Source of the DNA: Winogradskyella sp.
Lineage (GTDB): Bacteria > Bacteroidota > Bacteroidia > Flavobacteriales > Flavobacteriaceae
Length of the DNA stretch: 64,000 nucleotides
NCBI GenBank assembly: GCA_028383925.1
Contig: JAOEWO010000008.1
Coordinates: 26,674 to 90,673 of the forward strand
Direction: 5' to 3'
The notes beneath the pieces were generated by a model. It was given only the letters and a program-made list of their open reading frames with translations. It did no database searches and had not been told where the DNA came from. The first letter of the stretch is position 1. Each line of letters opens with the position of its first letter. Position numbers and translations under genes: made by a program. Positions 21,090 to 30,729 of the stretch are shown here, piece by piece.

Positions 21090-21274
21090 AAAAAACGATT
21101 CTGAATTTTTAAATTAAAAGTATATTGAGAAACCAATTTAGAATAACAAATTCTAAACATTTTAAATTTTAAAGTTTATTAGAATTGATGAATTCTAGAA
21201 AAATACGGAACAAGAAAGACAATTGCTTACATAACAAATTATTAAAATAAAAAAGCATTATTAAGACTAATGAC

Positions 21275-21658
21275 TTAATTTTCCCTTTTCGATTTTAATA
21301 TTGTCTTAAACGGATTCGTATTAATATCTAATTGTTTCTGAAGCACATACACAATAACCTCGTCATTTATGTCTTCTAATGTTTTATAACGCAAAGACAT
21401 TACAGATTTTCGGTTTGCTGCTACAAACTTTATCTTGTACTTGTCTATTTGGTTACCATGCCAAAAAACCAAATCAACATAATCTTTAGACTTATTGAGA
21501 TAGCATAACGGAATGCCATTGCAGTAATAAAAAGGGATACGCCATTTATATAATAACTCAGCCTGTGGTGCAATTGCCAATATAACAGACTGAAGCTGTA
21601 ATAAAATAGACCGAAAAGGTTCTTCTTGTTTTAGAATGTAGACTTCAGCAGGGTTCAT
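21275..21658 (-). CDS. DUF1801-like protein
   Basis: 'QAELLYKWRIPFYYCNGIPLCYLN...YVDLVFWHG' pattern. Confidence 0.65.
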   Translation of the reverse strand: MNPAEVYILKQEEPFRSILLQLQSVILAIAPQAELLYKWRIPFYYCNGIPLCYLNKSKDYVDLVFWHGNQIDKYKIKFVAANRKSVMSLRYKTLEDINDEVIVYVLQKQLDINTNPFKTILKSKREN

Positions 21659-21661
21659 TTT

Positions 21662-22012
21662 TTAAAACAAACCCAAAACACCAATAACCAAAAGTCCTAT
21701 ACCAATAATAGCTTTAAACGGCATTAATTTAGTAGAGAGTTTTCTTAGACTTGCCTCTAGTGCTGGTACTTTACCAAATACGTGTGTTAACAATAAAAGT
21801 CCACCCAAAATACTTACACAATTAAAAAGAAGATTACTCCAAAACGACAATAAAGCCAAAATAATAAGCGCACCACCAATTATAGTTTGAAAAGGTGCTA
21901 GCATGCCTGCAATTTTATTAAAAAAATTACTATCGCCATCCCATTTATCTAAAGTGGCTAACCCTAATAATAATCCGCCCGCTATATTTGCAATTGTTAG
22001 TAAAAAATCCAT
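21662..22012 (-). CDS. hypothetical small membrane protein
   Basis: hydrophobic ORF adjacent to 21275..21658. Confidence 0.5.
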   Translation of the reverse strand: MDFLLTIANIAGGLLLGLATLDKWDGDSNFFNKIAGMLAPFQTIIGGALIILALLSFWSNLLFNCVSILGGLLLLTHVFGKVPALEASLRKLSTKLMPFKAIIGIGLLVIGVLGLF

Positions 22013-22096
22013 ACGTGTCTGATTTTAAGTTTTAGTTACGCTCTAATTTAATCAATATCTTTTAAAATAGTTTTGCAAAATTCAATTAAATTCATT

Positions 22097-22115
22097 TACT
22101 TTGTATTTCAAAGTA
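22097..22115. promoter_or_regulatory. inverted repeat TACTTTG-TATTT-CAAAGTA (candidate operator)
   Basis: perfect 7-bp arms, 5-bp spacer; second copy at 23100..23118. Confidence 0.7.
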
Positions 22116-22123
22116 CTTTTATT

Positions 22124-22735
22124 ATGAGCAACGAAGACTACCTAAAAGACATCAGCGAGATTAAAAATCTAATGAATAAATCGTCTCGTTTTATTTCGCT
22201 AAGTGGTTTATCTGGCATACTAGCTGGCGTATATGCACTAATTGGCGCTGCTATAGCTTATTGGTTAGTAATTTCTTATAGTGGTGGCACATTGTACATA
22301 TTTCATGGTTGGGTATTTTGGATAGCAATGTTTGTACTTTTTATGGTCGCTTTATTAAGTGCCGTTACAGGAATAATACTTACAACTAGTAAAGCAAAAA
22401 AAAATAATGAAAAAATATGGGATAATTCTTCTCGCAGATTACTCTTTAACTTTTTAGTACCTCTAGCAGTTGGAGGTATTTATTGTATAATAATTTTAAG
22501 TCAAGGAAGATACGGTCAAACAGGTGGACTTATGCTTATCTTTTACGGATTAGCTTTAGTAAATGCATCAAAATATAGTATTGGTAACATTAAGTACTTA
22601 GGATTTATACAGATTATTTTAGGATTAATTGCAAGTTATTATCCAGGTTTTGGCTTTTGGCTTTGGGTACTTGGTTTTGGAGTGATGCATATAATTTACG
22701 GAACTTGGATGCATTTTAAATATGATGTAAAATAG
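22124..22735 (+). CDS. hypothetical multi-TM membrane protein
   Basis: ORF 22073..22735, ATG at 22124 likely (MSNEDYLKDISEI); about 6 TM segments. Confidence 0.65.
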   Translation: MSNEDYLKDISEIKNLMNKSSRFISLSGLSGILAGVYALIGAAIAYWLVISYSGGTLYIFHGWVFWIAMFVLFMVALLSAVTGIILTTSKAKKNNEKIWDNSSRRLLFNFLVPLAVGGIYCIIILSQGRYGQTGGLMLIFYGLALVNASKYSIGNIKYLGFIQIILGLIASYYPGFGFWLWVLGFGVMHIIYGTWMHFKYDVK

Positions 22736-22786
22736 TAAACCGGTATCAGTCGCAGTTTTCAGTAACTTTACGCACAAATTTAAATT

Positions 22787-23080
22787 TTGAGTATAATAAC
22801 CAATATAAATAAACTTTTTGATCATAGAATTAGGCTCGGCATTATGTCTGTTCTTATGGTAAACGAGTATGCCGATTTTAATATGCTTAAAGAATTACTT
22901 GGTGCTACTGATGGTAATTTGGCAAGCCATACAAAAGCGTTAGAAAAGGCAGAATATATATTAGTACAAAAACAGTTTATTGGCAAAAAACCAAATACAA
23001 GATATAGCACAACCAAGCTTGGCAAAGCTGAATTTAAAAAGCACATTAATGCTTTAGAAAAATTAATAAATAAAACTTAA
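22787..23080 (+). CDS. winged-helix transcriptional regulator (ArsR/MarR-like)
   Basis: 'IRLGIMSVLMVNEYADFNMLKELLGATDGNLASHTKALEKAEYI'. Confidence 0.8.
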   Translation: MSIITNINKLFDHRIRLGIMSVLMVNEYADFNMLKELLGATDGNLASHTKALEKAEYILVQKQFIGKKPNTRYSTTKLGKAEFKKHINALEKLINKT

Positions 23081-23099
23081 CTCTATTTTTTTAATCATT

Positions 23100-23118
23100 T
23101 ACTTTGAAAAACAAAGTA
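23100..23118. promoter_or_regulatory. inverted repeat TACTTTG-AAAAA-CAAAGTA (candidate operator)
   Basis: identical arms and spacer length to 22097..22115. Confidence 0.7.
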
Positions 23119-23135
23119 CTTTTAAATATTGAATC

Positions 23136-24521
23136 ATGAAAAAAATCATCTTATTCATTGGCGCCTTTCTATTCAGCACCTTATTTTACAACCAAGCTAT
23201 TGGTCTCAACCTCCTACTCTTTAGTTTACTTACAATTACCGTTCTTTTCATTAACAACAAAATTGATTTTAAACAACAAAAAACTATAGTTTATGCTTGT
23301 CTTTATATGGTTACAGGTGTTGCTGTTTTCTTTCATGATTCTGCACTTGCCATTTTAGCCAATTGCATAGCATTTTTTACCTTAATTGGGCTTGTATCTC
23401 AGCACAAATCATCATTATACATTAATTGGCTTAATGGCATTTACACCACTGTTGCTGGTATTTTACATCGTAATTTCACTATAAATGAACAGGGGCAACC
23501 AGTAAAAGAAAAAAGTAATATAGATTACCTACACGTCGTAAAAATTATAGTTATTCCGTTAATTATACTCATCATTTTTATTGCCTTGTACAAAAACGGC
23601 AATCCTGTTTTTAACGACCTTATTTCAAAAATAGACTTTAGTTTTATAAACATACAATGGGTATTATTTGCTGGTTTGGGTTATTATCTTCTCTTAAACA
23701 TACACCAACCTGTAGAGGTAGAACCTGCAACAGCACTAGATTTACAAATTGGTAACATCCTTAGTAAAAGCAATAGCTTCTCAATACCTAAACTAAAACA
23801 AGAAAACCAATTAGGCATCATTTTAATTGGCATGCTAAACGCGTTAATTGTACTCTTCTTAATTACCGATATTTCAACACTTACAGCAACTACAGAAATA
23901 AAAGGCTCTGTGTTTTCTGCACAAATTCATAATGGTGTTAATGCCTTAATTGCGTCTATTGTTATAGCGATACTAATTCTACTTTATGTTTTTAGAGGAG
24001 ACTTAAACTTTTATGACGCTAACAAAACACTAAAGCACTTAGCTATAATATGGATTATTTTAAACATTCTACTCGTGCTTAGTATTGCCACTAAAAACAG
24101 CCAATACATGTATTATTTTGGACTAACCTACAAAAGAATTGGTGTACACATCTACCTTATCCTCTCTGTTTTTGGTCTTATAACCACGCTTTTAAAAATT
24201 AGTAGCGTAAAAAACATTTGGTATTTATTTAGAACAAATACCCAAATTGCTTTTGCTATTCTAATTATTGCAAGTACTGTTAATTGGGATAGTCTTATTA
24301 CCAATTACAATTTAAACCATGCAAAATCTGTGGATTTTAAATACCTCATTGAGCTATCAGATAACAATACTTTAGAATTGAATGCGCAGATGAAATTAAA
24401 ACCCTTAAATGCAGATTATGTAAGATTGGTTGAAAAAAAATACAAACGTTACACAACAAAGCTAAAAGAAAGCAACTGGCAAGAGTTACAGTACGACAAC
24501 TTTAAACTAGAAACTAAATAA
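23136..24521 (+). CDS. DUF4173-family multi-TM membrane protein
   Basis: large polytopic ORF; 'RGDLNFYDANKTLKHLAIIWIILNILLVLSIATKNSQYMYYFGLTYKRIGVHIYL' typical of the family. Confidence 0.75.
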   Translation: MKKIILFIGAFLFSTLFYNQAIGLNLLLFSLLTITVLFINNKIDFKQQKTIVYACLYMVTGVAVFFHDSALAILANCIAFFTLIGLVSQHKSSLYINWLNGIYTTVAGILHRNFTINEQGQPVKEKSNIDYLHVVKIIVIPLIILIIFIALYKNGNPVFNDLISKIDFSFINIQWVLFAGLGYYLLLNIHQPVEVEPATALDLQIGNILSKSNSFSIPKLKQENQLGIILIGMLNALIVLFLITDISTLTATTEIKGSVFSAQIHNGVNALIASIVIAILILLYVFRGDLNFYDANKTLKHLAIIWIILNILLVLSIATKNSQYMYYFGLTYKRIGVHIYLILSVFGLITTLLKISSVKNIWYLFRTNTQIAFAILIIASTVNWDSLITNYNLNHAKSVDFKYLIELSDNNTLELNAQMKLKPLNADYVRLVEKKYKRYTTKLKESNWQELQYDNFKLETK

Positions 24522-24522
24522 T

Positions 24523-24819
24523 ATGATAGGCCTCGCAATTTTAGGGTTTCTATTTGTTGCCTGTATTCATTTTGCACTTTTACGCATAAGTATTTCATGC
24601 ATGTATTGGTGGTCTAATAATTCATCTAGTAAAGCAGATGTATTTAAAATATGCTTTCCGTACTACATCATCACGCTTTCTGTATTGTGCTTAACTGCAA
24701 TTGTAATGTTTCATTTTGCTCAGATCGCTATTATCTATTTCTCATTTGTATATCTCACTGCATTATTAATGTGGCGACATGACTTAAAAAAAGAAAAGCT
24801 TCAAGACATAATTTTTTAA
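24523..24819 (+). CDS. hypothetical membrane protein
   Basis: ORF immediately following DUF4173 gene. Confidence 0.45.
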   Translation: MIGLAILGFLFVACIHFALLRISISCMYWWSNNSSSKADVFKICFPYYIITLSVLCLTAIVMFHFAQIAIIYFSFVYLTALLMWRHDLKKEKLQDIIF

Positions 24820-24835
24820 AAACATAAAATTTAGC

Positions 24836-25357
24836 ATGAATACTAACATAATAAAGAAAACAAAAACCTTGAGAAAGCAGTTTATTATATGGCTTTTTGA
24901 GCATTCGCAGCGCATCTACACGTCGCTATTTAAAAACCATGAGTCTTGGAATCTCACAAAAAACGATTTACTAAAACTACCAAAACCTACATTTGGCAGA
25001 CACCTTGGTGAATTTTTGGACATTAATAATTTTGAGTTAATCCCAAAAGTAGAGCGTCACGATTGTTACCATGTATTATGTAATTACAGCACTAAAGTAG
25101 AAGACGAAATAGCCTTACAATGTCTTTGTTTTGGCAATGGCAAACGCAGTCCTTATTTATACGGAGCCATTATTTTAGGCGTAGCCATACTACCAGATTA
25201 CTATCCGTATTACTACAAATCTTATAAAACAGGCAAATCAGCAAATGCATTTCATCATTTCGATTATCGGCAGCTTTTAAATGTATCTATTCAAGAATTT
25301 ATAAGTGTCATATTTCCGAAGTCAGCATTAACAAACCTTAACCTCACTGTAGCATGA
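24836..25357 (+). CDS. Coq4-like protein
   Basis: 'HDCYHVLCNYSTKVEDEIALQCLCFGNG' resembles the Coq4 family. Confidence 0.65.
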   Translation: MNTNIIKKTKTLRKQFIIWLFEHSQRIYTSLFKNHESWNLTKNDLLKLPKPTFGRHLGEFLDINNFELIPKVERHDCYHVLCNYSTKVEDEIALQCLCFGNGKRSPYLYGAIILGVAILPDYYPYYYKSYKTGKSANAFHHFDYRQLLNVSIQEFISVIFPKSALTNLNLTVA

Positions 25358-25977
25358 AAAAGCTTAATCTATTACTTCTTATTTCTGCTGTTATACTTTC
25401 TGGTGTTTTAGCAACCTATTATTGGGTAGGCTTTAAATCTAGACATCATATTTATGATAATGTCAACACCATCCCAAAAAATAAAGTCGGCCTGGTTTTA
25501 GGCACTAGTAAATATGTTAAAAGCGGTTCAATTAATCTATACTACAAATATCGAATAGATGCCGCTCTACAATTATATAGTGCCAATAAAATAGAATACA
25601 TATTAGTAAGTGGTGATAATAGCCGAAAGGCTTATAATGAACCCTCAGACTTTAAAAACGACCTTATAGCTTTAGGTATTCCTGCTGATAAACTCATTTT
25701 AGACTACGCTGGTTTTAGAACACTAGATTCTATGGTTAGAGCCAAAGCCATATTCGGACAAACAGCATTAACTATTATCTCACAAAAATTTCATAACGAA
25801 CGTGCCATTTACATCGCTAAACATTTTAATATTAACGCTATAGGTTTTAATGCTAAAGACCCTAAATATGGCAGAAGTACGCATCTGCGAGAATACTTGG
25901 CACGCTCTAAAGCCAGTTTAGATTTGGTATTTAACGTTTCACCCAAATTTTTGGGCAAACCGATTGCTATACCCTAA
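25354..25977 (+). CDS. SanA/ElyC-like (YdcF family) envelope protein
   Basis: 'VGLVLGTSKYV...YYKYRIDAALQLYSANKIEYILVSGDN...TIISQKFHNERAIYIA'. Confidence 0.85.
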   Translation: MKKLNLLLLISAVILSGVLATYYWVGFKSRHHIYDNVNTIPKNKVGLVLGTSKYVKSGSINLYYKYRIDAALQLYSANKIEYILVSGDNSRKAYNEPSDFKNDLIALGIPADKLILDYAGFRTLDSMVRAKAIFGQTALTIISQKFHNERAIYIAKHFNINAIGFNAKDPKYGRSTHLREYLARSKASLDLVFNVSPKFLGKPIAIP

Positions 25978-25995
25978 CACAATTCATAAAAACAA

Positions 25996-26403
25996 ATGAA
26001 AATACAATTTAACAAGTACTATTTAACGCTAGCGCATTCGCTATTATTAATAGAATTAGCTATCGCTTTTATTATAAAAACCGGTTTTATTCGCTACACA
26101 TTTGGAGATTACTTGGTGGTTATTTTACTATATGCAATTATAAGAGGATGTACAAACCTGTCAGTGAGGGCTTCAGCTTTTATCGTCCTCTTTATTGCTT
26201 ATGGTATAGAGTTGCTTCAACTTACACCATTTTTAACCTACTTTAATTTACAAGATAGTTTTACCGCAAAACTCATATTTGGCAGCACCTTTCATTTAAC
26301 AGATTTATTAGCCTACACTTTAGGCGTTATTACCATTTTGGGTGTTGAAACTGCAATTATAAAATACCAAAATCATCAAAATATTAAATTATGGAAACCT
26401 TAA
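25996..26403 (+). CDS. DUF2809-like membrane protein
   Basis: 'GDYLVVILLYAIIRG...IELLQLTPFL...LIFGSTFHLTDLLAYTLG'. Confidence 0.7.
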   Translation: MKIQFNKYYLTLAHSLLLIELAIAFIIKTGFIRYTFGDYLVVILLYAIIRGCTNLSVRASAFIVLFIAYGIELLQLTPFLTYFNLQDSFTAKLIFGSTFHLTDLLAYTLGVITILGVETAIIKYQNHQNIKLWKP

Positions 26404-27069
26404 AATTATTCATTCAAAATAAGTTTAAAACACTCTCGCTTATTACTGTGGCTTTAATATTTAATGTTTTTGTACTCTTAGTACGTATAAAACTAAATAA
26501 ATCAGTCTTCTTTTTATTTTTAATATGGAATGTTTTTTTTAGCCACAATACCATATGCCATAACTATATATCTTACTACAAAACCAAAACTCAGTAAATT
26601 TAAACTTGGCTTTTGGTTTGTTGTTTGGCTTGCGTTTTTACCAAATGCACCTTATATAGTAACAGATTTAATACATATTAGAATTGGCAATACTAACCTA
26701 TTATGGCTAGATGTTTTGTTAATTTTATCGTTTGCATTAAGTGGTTTATTACTTTTTTATTTATCTATTATAGATATGCAGTTAATAATCTCTAAAAACG
26801 TTAAACGTATTGGCATAAAATTGGCCACAACCGTAGTTCTTTTTTTATGTGGTTTTGGTGTCTATTTAGGTCGGTTTTTACGATATAACACTTGGGAAAT
26901 TATGAGTGAGCCTCACTATCTCTTTTTAGATATAATAGGAATTATTATAGAACCGTTTCAGCATTTTGAAGCTTGGTTATTTACTTTTAGTTTTGGAGGA
27001 TTCTTATGTATTGGCTTTTGGATGTTTAAAACCATTTACGATTTTCCATCCACAAAATCTTGTAAATAA
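26391..27069 (+). pseudogene. DUF1361-like membrane protein split by an apparent +1 T in an 8-T run
   Basis: 26391..26597 and 26530..27069 join as '...FLIWN-VFLATIPYAITIYLTTK' if one T is removed from 26533-26540. Confidence 0.65.
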
Positions 27070-28244
27070 GAAAATCTAGCAGTAAGCTTACCATCTTTTG
27101 TAGTCATTTGTGCACGTTCTAAAACACGGTCTTTATCTTCATTAAAAAATGCAGGAATGACATGTTCTAAAAACAAATCTCCAAAGCCTTCGCTGGCGTC
27201 CTTTGGCAATTCGCACGGTAAATTATCTACAGCCATTACTGTTATAGCACCTTTGGTGTTAAAGGCTACTTCACTTTCTGTTTTGGCATCGTAACCATAA
27301 AACGGATCTGCTATAGTAGAGGCTCTTAAAGTAGAAGCTACAGGGCCATCTACATCGCAAGATATATCTGCCACTAAGTTTATTTTAAAGTCTGGGTGTT
27401 TGGCGTCTTCTCTTGTAAATAAATAAGGTGCATTATTGCCATAAAAATGACCAGCAATAAAGTAGTCTGTTTCTTTTGCATATGGCATAAAATTACGTTC
27501 GTAACCCGTAGGGTCTTTATAAAACTCTCGTTTATTACCAACTTTACCGTCTTTACGTTTGGCGTATTCCATAACATCAACCATACAATATACAGGCTCT
27601 GTAAATTTTGAAGTTAAATACAACGCGTCACCAACCTCTTTTACACCTAGATGGTCTAAAATTTCTTTTGCACCATAAGCCACTTTACCTGTACCAGATA
27701 ATAAGATTTTTATATTAGGTAGCGTAATTTTGTCTAGCTCTGCTTTTACGGCTTCTAAGTCTGCAAGAGTTTCTACTTTTGGTAATGCAAATATGTTGTC
27801 TCTTAGACCTAAAGCTCTAAAACCATTATAAGTACCAACTAAACCTGCAAAACGACCAAAACCAATAAGCCTTGCTCCATTCTCTTTTACTATAGTCTCG
27901 TGGTCTAACATCTCAATATTAGTATTGAGCATCGCTTTAAGCAAGTTTCTATTGTAGGGTTGTTTTTTTATAGTGTGCGAAAAATAAAAATATTTTTTAT
28001 TAGGAATTAGATGTGCGATAGGCACTTCTTTTACTCCTATCATTACGTCTGCGTCTGTTACGTCATTAGTGACATTAAAACCTTTTGCTTTGTAGGCTTC
28101 GTCTGAAAAAATACGAATATCTGAAGATTCTACTATAAATTCGGCCTCAGGAAACTGTGCTCTAGCTTCTGCAAGTTTTTCTGGAGAAAATACCACACGT
28201 CTGTCTGGTGGATTTTTACGTTCTTTAATGATGGCGAATTTCAT
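27036..28244 (-). CDS. saccharopine/lysine dehydrogenase-like (alanine dehydrogenase/PNT N-terminal family)
   Basis: 'MKFAIIKERKNPPDRRVVFSPEKLAEA', 'RLIGFGRFAGLVGTYNGFRALG'. Confidence 0.75.
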   Translation of the reverse strand: MKFAIIKERKNPPDRRVVFSPEKLAEARAQFPEAEFIVESSDIRIFSDEAYKAKGFNVTNDVTDADVMIGVKEVPIAHLIPNKKYFYFSHTIKKQPYNRNLLKAMLNTNIEMLDHETIVKENGARLIGFGRFAGLVGTYNGFRALGLRDNIFALPKVETLADLEAVKAELDKITLPNIKILLSGTGKVAYGAKEILDHLGVKEVGDALYLTSKFTEPVYCMVDVMEYAKRKDGKVGNKREFYKDPTGYERNFMPYAKETDYFIAGHFYGNNAPYLFTREDAKHPDFKINLVADISCDVDGPVASTLRASTIADPFYGYDAKTESEVAFNTKGAITVMAVDNLPCELPKDASEGFGDLFLEHVIPAFFNEDKDRVLERAQMTTKDGKLTARFSYLQDFVDGKS

Positions 28245-28546
28245 AGCGTTATGCAATTAGTAATTTGCCCCGAAGATATTAGAAATTAAGAGTATTACCA
28301 ATAGATTTTTTAGATATAAGGTTGGTTAGTTGGTATTGGTTAAATTTTAAATTTAGCTAAATGACGGGATTTAAAACTAAAGTCTAATGTGTTTTTAGTC
28401 TTTCATATTAATTTGAAAGGATGTATTGGGTGATTACTGACAAATTTTCTTATTGTATTTATAAAATGAGTTTGGTATAGCTTTTGACTTAGTATTTTAG
28501 TAATATTGCACATCATTAAGCGGTTATTACTGTTTTTTGGTGTGGT

Positions 28547-28622
28547 GCGTTAGGGATTGAGGCTTTGTTGAAGCTCTTTTTTGATTTTTTTTCAAAAAAA
28601 GCGACTGCCGAAAGCCCGACCT
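28547..28622 (-). repeat. REP-like dispersed element, copy A
   Basis: gcgttagggattgag...gaaagcccgacc; reverse complement resembles 58447..58526, with an internal hairpin. Confidence 0.55.
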
Positions 28623-28688
28623 TTTTTAATCTTATAAAGATTATAATAGGTAACGACATCATAATTTTTTTTTTGAATACTATAAAAT

Positions 28689-29079
28689 GGGGTCGACTGG
28701 TTTTGACAGCGAGATTAATTAGATAGTAAGCACGTCGTGTAATGGCATTGATACACGTAAAAGGCTAGACCAAATTTTAAACGGCGAGAATAACTACGCT
28801 TTAGCTGCATAATCTGAATTATAGTAAGATTAAGCCTCGTCCTACTAGGTAGGAGTGCTAAATGTCTCGAGAAAGCCTTGGTTAATGGCGTTCTTTTTAT
28901 GGCATCGTAAATATTGACTAAGATTAGGTAGTGCTTTGTTGCCTTTTTGAGATAAAGAAGCTAAGCTAAAAGTGGGTTGTCTTTAACCAGCTTTAAGTCT
29001 AAAAACTAAGAAAAGAATAAGCGTGTAGAAACCTATTTTGTTACTTGTTTGGACGAGAGTTCGATTCTCTCCGACTCCA
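28689..29079 (+). ncRNA. ssrA: transfer-messenger RNA (tmRNA), tag GENNYALAA
   Basis: 5' GGGGTCGACTGG, 3' GACGAGAGTTCGATTCTCTCCGACTCCA; tag reading frame GGC GAG AAT AAC TAC GCT TTA GCT GCA TAA at 28783-28812. Confidence 0.97.
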
Positions 29080-29120
29080 CAATTAAGCCGCAACTTTGTT
29101 ACGGTTTTAAAACTAAAAAA

Positions 29121-29157
29121 GCTCAACAAGTCTAACTTGATTGGGCTTTGTTTTTTT
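29121..29157 (+). terminator. intrinsic terminator of tmRNA
   Basis: imperfect stem gctcaacaag/cttgattgggc followed by T-rich run. Confidence 0.6.
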
Positions 29158-29279
29158 AAACATTTGCTTTTAAAAAAAAAAAACAGGTTGGCTAACATCT
29201 TTTGGACCACAACGTGTGCCACTTAAAGTCTATTTAGTGTAGAGTAGTTTATTCTAGTTTGTTTTAAATAGCTTTTTAA

Positions 29280-30722
29280 TTATGTAAGATCCCAAACAAG
29301 GGGCAGAAAATAATACACAATTAGCGTTAATAAGGCAATAGAAATGATATTCATCCATATCCCTTTTTTTACCATATCTTCTATTTTTAAGTAGCCAGAA
29401 CCAAACACTACTGCATTTGGTGGTGTTGCTACAGGCAGCATAAATGCACAAGATGCGGCAACGGTCGCACCTACCATTAAGAAATAAGGGTGCACATTTA
29501 GTATGGTTGCTAATGGCACCAATACAGGAAGTAGCATTGCTGTTGTTGCTAAATTAGAGGTGATTTCAGTTAAAAAGTTAACCGCTGTTATTAAAATAAA
29601 AAGAAGTACAAAAAGTGATAAGGTTTCGAGATTTGTCATTTGTTGCCCAAGCCATAATGCCAAACCACTAGAATCGAAACCTAATGCTAACGCCATACCA
29701 CCACCAAACAGTAAGAGAATACCCCAAGGTAATTTTACAGCGTCTTCCCAGTCTATAATTTTTTTGTTTTTCTGCTTACTCGGTAATACAAATAATAAGA
29801 CAGCAAACATAATGGCAATAATTGTATCGTCTATTGCGGGTACAAATTGTTTTATTAAGAACGATCTGGTAATCCAAGCCAAAGCGGTTAGTACAAAAAC
29901 GATGAGTACTGTTTTTTCTTCGTAAGACAACTTTCCTAAATCTTTAAGCTGTCTGTTTATTTCGTCGCGTCCACCAGGAAAAGCCTTTTGCTTAAATTTA
30001 AAAGCCACTTTAGTTAGGTATAACCAACAAATTAGTAATAATAAAATAGCTATAGGAAATCCAAAACTAAACCATTGTGAAAATGTAATCTCTACACCAT
30101 AGCTTTCTTGCACCACACCTGCAAGTACTAAATTTGGAGGTGTACCAATAAGTGTAGCCATACCTCCTATTGAGGCACTATAAGCAATGGCTAACATTAG
30201 TGCTTTTCCAAAAATTAAATTTTCATCTTCAATCGTATCAGGATTATCTCGCAGTTGCGCAACAATAGCCATACCTACTGGTAAAATCATAACAGCAGTG
30301 GCTGTGTTAGAAATCCACATAGATAAAAATGCTGTGGCTACCATAAAACCCAAAATAATATTAACCACATTAGTACCAACAAGTTTTATAATGGTAAGCG
30401 CAATACGTTTGTGCAGATTCCATTTCTCTATTGCTATGGCTAAAATAAAGCCACCAATAAATAAGAAAATGTATTTATGACCATAAGATGCTGTAGTTTC
30501 TTTTAAACCTAACCCACCACTTAATGGAAACAAGACAATAGGCAATAAAGCAGTAACGGCAATTGGTAACGCTTCTGTTATCCACCAAATTGCCACCAAA
30601 ACTGCAGAAGCAAGAATTGCATTTGCAGCCTGACTTAAACCTTCTGGATGAAAGAACTGTAGGATTATGATAAACATAAGTGGTCCTAAAACAAGTCCTA
30701 TTTTTTGCTTGGTTAATTGCAT
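29280..30722 (-). CDS. DASS/SLC13-family anion (di/tricarboxylate or sulfate) symporter
   Basis: 'WWITEALPIAVTALLPIVLFPL', 'MWISNTATAVMILPVG', 'FLTEITSNLATTAMLLPVL'. Confidence 0.93.
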   Translation of the reverse strand: MQLTKQKIGLVLGPLMFIIILQFFHPEGLSQAANAILASAVLVAIWWITEALPIAVTALLPIVLFPLSGGLGLKETTASYGHKYIFLFIGGFILAIAIEKWNLHKRIALTIIKLVGTNVVNIILGFMVATAFLSMWISNTATAVMILPVGMAIVAQLRDNPDTIEDENLIFGKALMLAIAYSASIGGMATLIGTPPNLVLAGVVQESYGVEITFSQWFSFGFPIAILLLLICWLYLTKVAFKFKQKAFPGGRDEINRQLKDLGKLSYEEKTVLIVFVLTALAWITRSFLIKQFVPAIDDTIIAIMFAVLLFVLPSKQKNKKIIDWEDAVKLPWGILLLFGGGMALALGFDSSGLALWLGQQMTNLETLSLFVLLFILITAVNFLTEITSNLATTAMLLPVLVPLATILNVHPYFLMVGATVAASCAFMLPVATPPNAVVFGSGYLKIEDMVKKGIWMNIISIALLTLIVYYFLPLVWDLT

Positions 30723-30729
30723 ATTATTT

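Noticed and set aside
28983-29226. ORFs 28983..29222 (-) and 29038..29226 (+)
   Set aside because: They overlap the tmRNA 3' domain and its terminator; no protein-like features.
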